A DNA stretch of 7,488 nucleotides, taken from an uncultured Lachnospiraceae bacterium (GTDB taxonomy: Bacteria > Bacillota > Clostridia > Lachnospirales > Lachnospiraceae). A program made the position numbers and the translations under genes. The notes beneath the pieces were generated by a model, which saw only the letters and a list, made by a program, of their open reading frames with translations, ran no database searches and was not told the origin of the DNA. The stretch covers positions 1 through 7,488 of the forward strand of contig CABQGZ010000157.1 in assembly GCA_902463835.1 (NCBI GenBank), written 5' to 3'. Below are positions 1-5,338 of this stretch, in pieces (the stretch's first letter is position 1; every line of letters starts with the position of its first letter).

Positions 1-873
1 GCCCAGACGCTGCGCGATCTTATAGCCGATATTTCCGGCGTTGATATCCGGAAAAATAAACACGTTGGCGTGGCCGGCTACCGGGCTGTCCGGACACTTG
101 CTGCGGGCTACCCGGGGAGATACGGCTGCGTCAAACTGGATCTCTCCCTCAATGGCAAGATCCGGGCGCATGGCTTTTGCCTTGGCTGCGGCATTGCGCA
201 TTTTCTCCACATCTTCACCCTTGCCGGAGCCCAGGGTGGAATAGCTTAGGAATGCCACCTTCGGCTCGATGCCGAATACCTTGCCGCACTCTGCGTTGCA
301 GATCGCGATCTCCGCCAGCTCATCTTCGTTGGGTTTGATATTGATGGCGCAGTCACCCATAGCCAGCACCTCGTTATCGCCAGTGGCGGAGGGACGAACC
401 ATAATAAAGCAGGAGCACACAACGCTGTGTCCCGGCTTTGTCTTGATGATCTGCAGCGCAGGACGCACGGTATCTGCGGTGGAATAGGTAGCGCCCCCCA
501 GCAATGCATCCGCCTCGCCCATCTTCACCAGCATAGTGCCAAAGTAATTGCTTTTCTTCAGCAATTTACGTGCTTCCTCCGGCTGCATGTTCTTACCCTT
601 GCGAAGCTCACAGAAGAGATCAACCATCTCCTCCATCTTCTCATAATTGTCCGGGTCAACAACTCTTGCCCCCCGAACGTTATAACCAAATTCTTCCGCT
701 GCGGCCATTACCTCCGCTTCCTTGCCCACCAGTATAGGGGTCAGGAAATTTCCAGCCAGCAGACGGGAAGCTGCCTCTAAAATTCGTTCTTCCGTTCCTT
801 CCGTGAATACGATGGTCTTTGGGCTCTTTTTCAGCTTCTCGATCATTGCTCCGAAACCTTGCATATTCTGCAT
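1..873 (-). CDS. pta: Phosphate acetyltransferase, C-terminus cut off by window edge
   Basis: Converts acetyl-CoA and phosphate to acetyl phosphate and CoA in the cytoplasm, the step before acetate kinase in fermentative ATP production. I translated 291 codons with no stop. The protein starts MQNMQGFGAMIEKLKK and shows the family's N-terminal TIVFTEGTEERILEAA segment (about residues 20-35), LVKMGEADALLGGATYS (115-131), DTVRPALQIIKT (134-145), FIMVRPSATGDN (156-167) and FPDINAGNIGYKIAQRLG (274-291). The family is about 330 residues long, so roughly 40 residues lie beyond position 1, including the active-site Ser-Arg region near the C-terminus. The ATG at 873 is chosen because GAGGAG sits about 9 nt upstream and a good promoter lies just before it. 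It is separated from its partner ackA by yesL, rpmF and yceD, which is unusual. Identity is very secure; the only gap is the missing end. Confidence 0.96.
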   Translation of the reverse strand, partial: MQNMQGFGAMIEKLKKSPKTIVFTEGTEERILEAASRLLAGNFLTPILVGKEAEVMAAAEEFGYNVRGARVVDPDNYEKMEEMVDLFCELRKGKNMQPEEARKLLKKSNYFGTMLVKMGEADALLGGATYSTADTVRPALQIIKTKPGHSVVCSCFIMVRPSATGDNEVLAMGDCAINIKPNEDELAEIAICNAECGKVFGIEPKVAFLSYSTLGSGKGEDVEKMRNAAAKAKAMRPDLAIEGEIQFDAAVSPRVARSKCPDSPVAGHANVFIFPDINAGNIGYKIAQRLG

Positions 874-922
874 ATGTAACCACTCCTCTTCTTATATATA
901 ATTTACTTTACTGCTGATTTCT

Positions 923-951
923 ATTTTACAGGCTTTGGAGAAATGTTTCAA
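923..951 (-). promoter_or_regulatory. Sigma-A-type promoter of pta
   Basis: On the minus strand TTGAAA (946-951) is followed after exactly 17 bp by TAAAAT (923-928). This predicts a start near 916 and a leader of about 43 nt before the pta ATG. It lies past the yesL terminator, so pta should be transcribed on its own. Confidence 0.75.
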
Positions 952-987
952 CTGGTTTGTAGCATCTTCTTGTATTAAAAGGGATAC

Positions 988-1011
988 AAAAAAGGCTGCT
1001 CTGCGGCAGCC
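988..1011 (-). terminator. Intrinsic terminator after the YesL-type gene
   Basis: On the minus strand GGCTGC and GCAGCC (arms 1006-1011 and 994-999) form a 6-bp GC-rich stem with a 6-nt loop, followed at once by six T (988-993). It begins about 10 nt past the yesL stop and separates that gene from the pta promoter. A run of T on the other flank (1016-1022 on the plus strand) means it could also stop plus-strand transcripts. Confidence 0.8.
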
Positions 1012-1021
1012 CATACTTTTT

Positions 1022-1678
1022 TCAATTTTTGTACTCCCGATTCATTTCCTCCTCGGCGGCTATGTCCTCCTCTCGCATATACTTGCGGAAGACTTTTTCC
1101 AGTATAAGATTCTTCAGCCAGGTGTAGACGGCCGGCACTACGAAAAAGCTTAAGGGCATGAAGAGGTAGAGGAGCAGACCGAACACTACCATCAATACCA
1201 GTATCAGCAGGGTTCTGGGTAGATTCATGATGGCGATCAGTGCTGCGTTCTTCATAATGGCCTTCAGATTGTTCTCAAAACGCGCCATATAGGGGAACAG
1301 ATAGGAGACCCAGAGTGCTTCAAACAGCAGCAGTACTCCGAAAAACACGTATGTTTTACCCAGCGCATGGCCCGCCTGATCCATAGCCTGCAGGATCTTC
1401 ATATCAAAAAAAAGAAGCAGACCGGAGGCCAAAACGATCAGCCAAACAATGGTTCCCTGTTTGAAATTGGTCTTAAAGGAATGCCAGTACTCACTGGCCA
1501 CATACCCCCGGTCATGCCGAAGAACCTTCTGTACCGTATAATACATGGCTGTGATGGATGTCCCAATGGTAAATATAGGGAGGCATGTTATTACAAAGAT
1601 AAAGCTTAAGTAGAGACAGTCTACTGCCTTGGACAGAGCACGGAAGATGCCGTTGTCCATATTAAATAATCGATTCAT
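1022..1678 (-). CDS. YesL/DUF624 family integral membrane protein
   Basis: A 218-residue membrane protein of unknown biochemical role that I place in the DUF624 (YesL) family. Hydrophobic segments are at about residues 20-47, 75-93, 107-130, 143-173 and 175-194, so four to six helices. The loop after the first segment carries EYWHSFKTNFKQ (63-74), an aromatic/Lys pattern typical of this family. The tail is highly charged (MREEDIAAEEEMNREYKN). The ATG at 1678 has AAGGAG 7 nt upstream. Family members are often found beside ABC sugar transporters and glycan degradation genes; here it stands alone between rpmF and pta, so context gives no clear function. It follows a strong hairpin after rpmF and has no convincing promoter, so it may depend on readthrough from the yceD-rpmF promoter. 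Family call fairly sure from pattern, function unknown. Confidence 0.8.
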   Translation of the reverse strand: MNRLFNMDNGIFRALSKAVDCLYLSFIFVITCLPIFTIGTSITAMYYTVQKVLRHDRGYVASEYWHSFKTNFKQGTIVWLIVLASGLLLFFDMKILQAMDQAGHALGKTYVFFGVLLLFEALWVSYLFPYMARFENNLKAIMKNAALIAIMNLPRTLLILVLMVVFGLLLYLFMPLSFFVVPAVYTWLKNLILEKVFRKYMREEDIAAEEEMNREYKN

Positions 1679-1710
1679 ATTCCTTCTCCTTCGCTGCTAA
1701 TCTCATTGTT

Positions 1711-1747
1711 AAAAAGGAGCACCACAATCACATGTGATACTCCCCTT
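1711..1747 (-). terminator. Long hairpin terminator or attenuator after rpmF
   Basis: On the minus strand a 14-bp stem (left arm 1734-1747, right arm 1712-1725; ten Watson-Crick and four G-T pairs) encloses an 8-nt loop, ATGTGATT. The T-rich 3' arm plus one more T (1711-1715) gives a U tract. It starts 20 nt past the rpmF stop and ends about 32 nt before the yesL ATG. It fits an intrinsic terminator of yceD-rpmF, perhaps a leaky one that sets how much transcription reaches yesL. Confidence 0.7.
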
Positions 1748-1767
1748 AAATCTCTCACTGCAACAGA

Positions 1768-1947
1768 CTAATCCTGAGCGATGATCTCTTTTTTGTTGTA
1801 AGAGCCGCAAGCCTTGCAAACTCTGTGAGGCATCATTAACTCTCCGCACTTGCTGCACTTTACCAGGTTCGGAGCGCTCATCTTCCAGTTCGCTCTTCTC
1901 TTGTCTCTTCTTCCCTTGGAAGACTTATTCTTCGGACAAATAGACAT
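1768..1947 (-). CDS. rpmF: 50S ribosomal protein L32
   Basis: Small structural protein of the large ribosomal subunit, 59 residues. The N-terminus is basic (CPKNKSSKGRRDKRRANWKM), followed by a zinc-ribbon with C31xxC34 and C44xxC47, the usual pattern in zinc-containing bacterial L32. The start is the ATG at 1945-1947, because AAGGAGG (1955-1961) lies 7 nt before it. A GTG at 1951-1953 in the same frame would sit 1 nt from that ribosome binding site and is not credible. Only 2 nt separate it from the stop of yceD, and its ribosome binding site lies inside yceD, so the two are probably translationally coupled. The pairing with a DUF177 gene is the classical one seen in most bacteria and supports both calls. 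Confidence 0.97.
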   Translation of the reverse strand: MSICPKNKSSKGRRDKRRANWKMSAPNLVKCSKCGELMMPHRVCKACGSYNKKEIIAQD

Positions 1948-1949
1948 GG

Positions 1950-2477
1950 TCACACCTCCTTAAATTGGTTAAATATATCCTGGATTGCTGCCATTCTTGG
2001 ATCTGGTTCTGTCCTCTGGCATTGGCATGGTGCCAGATTCAGATCGGCTCCGCATCGTTTGCAGATGCCCTTGCAATCTTCCCTGCACAAAACCTTCATT
2101 GGCCAGCTCACCAATATCTCTCCAAAAATAAGTTTATCTACATCCAGATCTGTACCTATCATGTAGTTTGTGTCGCAAAGCTCCTCCGGATCTCCTGCCA
2201 GGTACTTCTTCAGATCAATCTCCTTGGAGATCTCAATGGCAAAACCTACAGGAACCTCCTTCAGACAACGGTCACAGTTCAACGCGATCGTCACCTCTGT
2301 CTCGCCTGTTACGGTAAGACGCCGGTTCCCTATATTGGCAACCGTCAGGGTAAAGGGAGCTTTCCCCAGAACCGGAAACTCACCCAATCCAGCGTCAAAA
2401 GAGGTAAAATCTATCTCTACGTTCTTAGACATCTCCTTATCTTCATTGGAAATAATCTCTGATACATCAACTATCAT
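1950..2477 (-). CDS. yceD: YceD/DUF177 family protein, 23S rRNA accumulation
   Basis: A 175-residue cytoplasmic protein of the DUF177 (YceD) family. Homologues in E. coli and plants are reported to be needed for normal 23S rRNA accumulation, and the gene is nearly always beside rpmF, as here. The sequence has an N-terminal beta-rich half, C68xxC71 in ALNCDRCL, and a C-terminal cysteine cluster C131, C135, C139, C142 (CREDCKGICKRCG) followed by C151 and C153, suggesting a metal site as in many Firmicute members. The end, DPRMAAIQDIFNQF, is the usual family ending (Asp-Pro-Arg, then a Leu/Ile helix). The ATG at 2477 has TAGGAG about 7 nt upstream and a perfect promoter just before that. The first gene of a two-gene unit with rpmF. 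Family certain; mechanism in this organism is inferred. Confidence 0.92.
   Translation of the reverse strand: MIVDVSEIISNEDKEMSKNVEIDFTSFDAGLGEFPVLGKAPFTLTVANIGNRRLTVTGETEVTIALNCDRCLKEVPVGFAIEISKEIDLKKYLAGDPEELCDTNYMIGTDLDVDKLIFGEILVSWPMKVLCREDCKGICKRCGADLNLAPCQCQRTEPDPRMAAIQDIFNQFKEV
1955..1961 (-). promoter_or_regulatory. Ribosome binding site deciding the rpmF start
   Basis: AAGGAGG on the minus strand, within the last codons of yceD, 7 nt before the rpmF ATG. It settles the start at 1947 rather than the in-frame GTG at 1953. Confidence 0.85.
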
Positions 2478-2503
2478 GGCAGTCTCCTATCCACACTTGC
2501 TCT

Positions 2504-2532
2504 ATTATACATGCTTCGCCTGTATTTGTCAA
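2504..2532 (-). promoter_or_regulatory. Perfect-consensus sigma-A promoter of yceD-rpmF
   Basis: TTGACA (2527-2532) and TATAAT (2504-2509) on the minus strand with exactly 17 bp between them: both hexamers and the spacing match the consensus. The predicted start is near 2497, giving a leader of about 20 nt. A strong constitutive promoter fits ribosome-related genes. An A-rich stretch upstream (minus-strand AAAATAAAAAAAG, 2535-2547) could act as an UP element. Confidence 0.9.
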
Positions 2533-2556
2533 TTTCTTTTTTTATTTTGTACAACA

Positions 2557-2587
2557 GTTCAGCCATAGCCACCAAAACGGGCTGAAC
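2557..2587 (-). other. Hairpin downstream of ackA
   Basis: Perfect 8-bp inverted repeat GTTCAGCC/GGCTGAAC (arms 2557-2564 and 2580-2587) with a 15-nt loop, starting 18 nt past the ackA stop. On the minus strand it is followed by TGTTGTAC, not a T run, so it is not a standard intrinsic terminator. It may protect the 3' end of ackA mRNA or act as a weak terminator. Confidence 0.5.
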
Positions 2588-2605
2588 GTCACGGGCGAAA
2601 CGTCA
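2578..2605. repeat. Two tandem 14-bp imperfect repeats
   Basis: CGGGCTGAACGTCA (2578-2591) is followed directly by CGGGCGAAACGTCA (2592-2605); 12 of 14 positions match. They abut the ackA stop codon, and the first copy shares an arm with the neighbouring hairpin. No function is evident. Confidence 0.5.
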
Positions 2606-3805
2606 CTATTTCCCATTCACCAGCTCCACCGTCTCTCTTGCGATGGCAAGCTCTTCGTTGGTGGGCAGGCAGTATACCTTTACCCTGGAGTCTGCGGTGG
2701 AGATAAGCTGCTCTTGTCCTCTCACCTTGTTGGCTTCATCATCGATCTCCACACCCAGATAGCCCAGATAATCGCAGATTGCTTTTCTGGTCTCCGGCCC
2801 GTTCTCTCCTACGCCTGCGGTAAAGCAGATCACATCCACGCCGTTCATGGCCGCAGTGTAAGCGCCAATATATTTGGCCACCCGGTAGAAGAAGGCATTC
2901 AATGCGCGATCGCCCGCCGGATCATTGGCAGCGGAAGCCGCTTCCAGATCACGGAAATCACTGGAGATGCCGGAGAGTCCATACACGCCGGACTCCTTAT
3001 TTAAGATCTTCATGACCTGATAGATATCCTTGTCCTCTTTCTTGGCGATAAACTCCATAGCTCCCGGATCAATATCACCGGAACGTGTTCCCATGATCAA
3101 GCCTTCCAGAGGTGTAAGCCCCATGGAGGTATCAATGGATTTTCCATTCTTAACGGCACATACGGAGGCTCCGTTGCCCAGATGGCATACGATCGTCTTC
3201 AATTCATCGTACGGCTTACCGGCCAGCTCTGCGGCACGTTTGCTCACATAGCTGTGGGAGGTTCCGTGGAACCCATATCTTCTCACCTTATATTTCTCAT
3301 AGTATTCATAGGGAAGTCCGTACAGGTATGCCTTCTCCGGCATGGTCTGATGGAACGCAGTGTCAAACACGCCTACCATAGGCACATCCGGCATCAGCTC
3401 CTGGCAGGCCCGGACGCCGATCAGGTTGGCTGGATTGTGAAGAGGCGCCAGATCGTTGCAGCTCTCCACGGCTTCGATCACTTCCTCTGTAATGATGGTG
3501 GAGCTGGCAAATTTCTCTCCGCCATGTACCAGTCTGTGGCCTACGGCTCCGATCTCGGCAAGGCTTCCGATCACGCCTGTCTTCTCATTTACCAGCGCGT
3601 CCAACACCATCTGAATGGCCTGGGTATGGGTCGGCATGGGGGCCTGTGTCTTCTCCTTGTCTCCGCCTGCGGGCTGATATACCAGCTGGCTTCCCTCAAT
3701 CCCGATTCTCTCGCAGAGCCCTTTGGCCAATACTCCCTCTGTCTCAGAGTTGATCAGCTGAAATTTCAGTGAGGAGCTTCCGCAGTTGATCACTAATACG
3801 TTCAT
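2606..3805 (-). CDS. ackA: Acetate kinase
   Basis: Transfers phosphate between acetyl phosphate and ADP to give acetate and ATP, the energy-yielding end of mixed-acid fermentation; cytoplasmic. The 399 residues match the family length of about 400. The start MNVLVINCGSSSLKFQL is the first ASKHA phosphate-binding segment. Residues that align with the known catalytic set of the Methanosarcina enzyme fall at the same numbers: R91 (VGHRLVHGG), D148 (VFDTAFH), H180 (YGFHGTSHS), N211 (HLGNGAS), R241 (MGTRSGDIDP) and E384 (PTNEELAI). The ATG at 3805 has AAGGA 8 nt upstream; a longer in-frame reading starting further upstream overlaps the promoter and is not real. Followed by yceD-rpmF rather than preceded by pta, so it probably forms its own transcript, possibly reading into yceD. 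Identity is secure. Confidence 0.98.
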   Translation of the reverse strand: MNVLVINCGSSSLKFQLINSETEGVLAKGLCERIGIEGSQLVYQPAGGDKEKTQAPMPTHTQAIQMVLDALVNEKTGVIGSLAEIGAVGHRLVHGGEKFASSTIITEEVIEAVESCNDLAPLHNPANLIGVRACQELMPDVPMVGVFDTAFHQTMPEKAYLYGLPYEYYEKYKVRRYGFHGTSHSYVSKRAAELAGKPYDELKTIVCHLGNGASVCAVKNGKSIDTSMGLTPLEGLIMGTRSGDIDPGAMEFIAKKEDKDIYQVMKILNKESGVYGLSGISSDFRDLEAASAANDPAGDRALNAFFYRVAKYIGAYTAAMNGVDVICFTAGVGENGPETRKAICDYLGYLGVEIDDEANKVRGQEQLISTADSRVKVYCLPTNEELAIARETVELVNGK

Positions 3806-3835
3806 TTTATCTTTCCTTCTTTCTTTTTCTCTAGC

Positions 3836-3852
3836 GTGCCCAGTTTTGGCAC
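3836..3852 (-). other. Small hairpin in the ackA leader
   Basis: GTGCC and GGCAC (arms 3848-3852 and 3836-3840) enclose a 7-nt loop within the predicted 69-nt 5' leader of ackA. A 5-bp stem could arise by chance; no known riboswitch is recognised here. Confidence 0.3.
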
Positions 3853-3880
3853 TGTATAATCGCACCTTGGCATATCTCTT

Positions 3881-3909
3881 ATTATAAACCATTATTTTCC
3901 AGGAGACAA
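3881..3909 (-). promoter_or_regulatory. Sigma-A-type promoter of ackA
   Basis: On the minus strand TTGTCT (3904-3909; 4 of 6 consensus) is followed after 17 bp by a perfect TATAAT (3881-3886). The predicted start is near 3874, about 69 nt ahead of the ATG. Confidence 0.75.
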
Positions 3910-3936
3910 GGGGGAAGATTGTATAAAATCAGGCAC

Positions 3937-3965
3937 TTGCATTTTTCTCCCATTTATGCTACCTT
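3937..3965 (+). promoter_or_regulatory. Possible weak promoter of tmcAL
   Basis: TTGCAT (3937-3942) and TACCTT (3960-3965) are 17 bp apart, with TGC directly before the -10 box as in extended -10 promoters. Both hexamers match the consensus at only 3 of 6 positions. It is the best candidate in the divergent gap with ackA; a TATAAA at 3922 has no usable -35. Confidence 0.35.
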
Positions 3966-3985
3966 TTCAGTAAGAAAAAACCGCC

Positions 3986-3993
3986 AAAAGGAG
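3986..3993 (+). promoter_or_regulatory. Ribosome binding site deciding the TTG start of tmcAL
   Basis: AAAAGGAG ends 8 nt before the TTG at 4002, ideal spacing. No ATG or GTG with comparable support lies nearby, and the conserved N-terminus begins right after the TTG. Confidence 0.85.
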
Positions 3994-4001
3994 ATTTCCA
4001 C

Positions 4002-5306
4002 TTGAAGGTTACAGGTATCATCGCAGAATACAACCCCTTCCACAAGGGACATCAATATCAGATTGAGAAATTACGGGAACGCTTTGCGCCAGATTATATC
4101 GTAGTTGCCATGAGCGGTGATTTTTTGCAGCGGGGCACCCCCGCATTTATGGATAAATACAGCAGAACACAGATGGCGCTCTTCCAGGGGGCGGATCTGG
4201 TCTTTGAGCTGCCCGCTTACTTTGCCACAGCCAGCGCCGAAACATTTGCTCTGGGCGGCGTTCTGCTGTTCCATACCACTGGACTTGTAGACTCTCTCGC
4301 CTTCGGCGCAGAGAGTGATGATCTTCCCAGGCTTTCCGCGCTGGCCCAGCTCCTGTCAGAAGAACCGAATTGGTACCGCGATGCCCTCCTCGCCGGTCTT
4401 AAAGGCGGACTCTCCTTTCCAGCCGCCCGTGCAAAAGCACTGCCAAAATACTCTGACCTTCTGGAATCGCCCAACAACATCCTTGCCCTGGAATACCTGA
4501 AATCCATAGCTGCCTTCGCCCCTCACATCGCTCCCATCCTCATCAAACGTGAGGGAAGCGGCTATCACAGCACAGATATCAACGCACCCCTTGCCTCCGC
4601 CACCGCCATACGGAAAAGCCTGTTCTCCTCCGCAGTTCCAAAAGAACTGACAACGGCTCTCCCGGAAGCCTCCTGCCAGATTATGACCGATTATCAGAAA
4701 AATGCCTCATTTCTGCAGGAAGATGACTTTTCCCTGCTGCTGCACCATACCCTGCTTCAGGAATCACCGGAATCTCTGCTGCAATATGCAGATATGACCA
4801 CAGCTCTGGCCAACCGTCTGTGCCAGCAGCGGAACAGCTTCCTGTCCTGGAGCGATTTCTGTCAGCTGTGCGATACCCGGGATATCACTTACACAAGAGT
4901 CAGTCGCGCTCTGACCCATCTGTTGCTGAATATTCGCAGAGAGACACTTACTCCTTACACACACAAATCCGGGGAAATCTCAACACAATCCCAGACTGCC
5001 TGCACAGCCTCCAGCTCCATGGGAACGCCTCTGTGTACAGGTCGGCCTGCAGCTGACAGTCTCCCCTACCTGCGCATCCTGGGATTCCGGGAGTCCGCTG
5101 CACCGCTGCTGAGATCATTAAAGGCCTCCGCCAAGGCTCCCCTCATCACCAATCCCTCCGCAGCTGGCCAGCAATTGTCCCCGGGCGGCCTGGCTATGCT
5201 GAACACCGATATTTATGCCTCCGACCTTTATCGCAGCGTACTGACTGCCAAGACCGGCCGCCTCTATCCCAATGAATATCAGCGCAAGCTTCTTGTCTGC
5301 AGGTAA
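4002..5306 (+). CDS. tmcAL: tRNA(Met) cytidine acetate ligase
   Basis: Forms N4-acetylcytidine at the wobble position (C34) of elongator tRNA-Met using acetate and ATP through an acetyl-adenylate; cytoplasmic, formerly named YlbM. The nucleotidyltransferase-like N-terminus carries GIIAEYNPFHKGH (5-17) with the HxGH motif at 14-17, MSGDFLQRGTPAFMDKYSR (37-55), G102 in AFGAESD, SPNNILALEYLK (156-167), the IKREGSGYHS stretch (181-190) with R183, and SATAIRKSL (199-207), the ATP-phosphate motif. A helical region follows, ending in TRVSRALTHLLLNI (298-311), then YLRILGFRESAAPLL (356-370). At 434 residues it exceeds the roughly 390-415 of typical members because of a Ser/Thr-rich stretch at about 318-353. 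TTG start as argued for its ribosome binding site. Diverges from ackA and converges on the glucosidase gene. It uses acetate, the end product of the adjacent ackA, though a functional link is only inference. Confidence 0.95.
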   Translation: MKVTGIIAEYNPFHKGHQYQIEKLRERFAPDYIVVAMSGDFLQRGTPAFMDKYSRTQMALFQGADLVFELPAYFATASAETFALGGVLLFHTTGLVDSLAFGAESDDLPRLSALAQLLSEEPNWYRDALLAGLKGGLSFPAARAKALPKYSDLLESPNNILALEYLKSIAAFAPHIAPILIKREGSGYHSTDINAPLASATAIRKSLFSSAVPKELTTALPEASCQIMTDYQKNASFLQEDDFSLLLHHTLLQESPESLLQYADMTTALANRLCQQRNSFLSWSDFCQLCDTRDITYTRVSRALTHLLLNIRRETLTPYTHKSGEISTQSQTACTASSSMGTPLCTGRPAADSLPYLRILGFRESAAPLLRSLKASAKAPLITNPSAAGQQLSPGGLAMLNTDIYASDLYRSVLTAKTGRLYPNEYQRKLLVCR

Positions 5307-5338
5307 CGCAGCCAGAAAAATCAGATGAAAATTAAGCT

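Noticed and set aside
427..883. Open frames overlapping the start of pta on both strands
   Set aside because: They lie in other frames of pta. The minus-strand one begins at a GTG whose upstream spacing is worse than that of the pta ATG, and its sequence is unlike any protein I know.
1727..1738. ATCACATGTGAT as a CRP-type site
   Set aside because: The half-sites are in the reverse order (TCACA-TGTGA rather than TGTGA-N6-TCACA), and the palindrome is explained in part by the terminator stem.
1965..2568. Two plus-strand open frames opposite yceD
   Set aside because: Overlap each other and a real gene; no family resemblance.
3182..3772. Plus-strand open frame of 196 codons opposite ackA
   Set aside because: Antisense to acetate kinase, whose full catalytic set is intact; no domain seen in the opposite frame.
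3806..3892. 29-residue N-terminal extension of acetate kinase
   Set aside because: It covers the predicted -10 box and leader, and the family starts at MNVLVINCGSSS, which has its own ribosome binding site.
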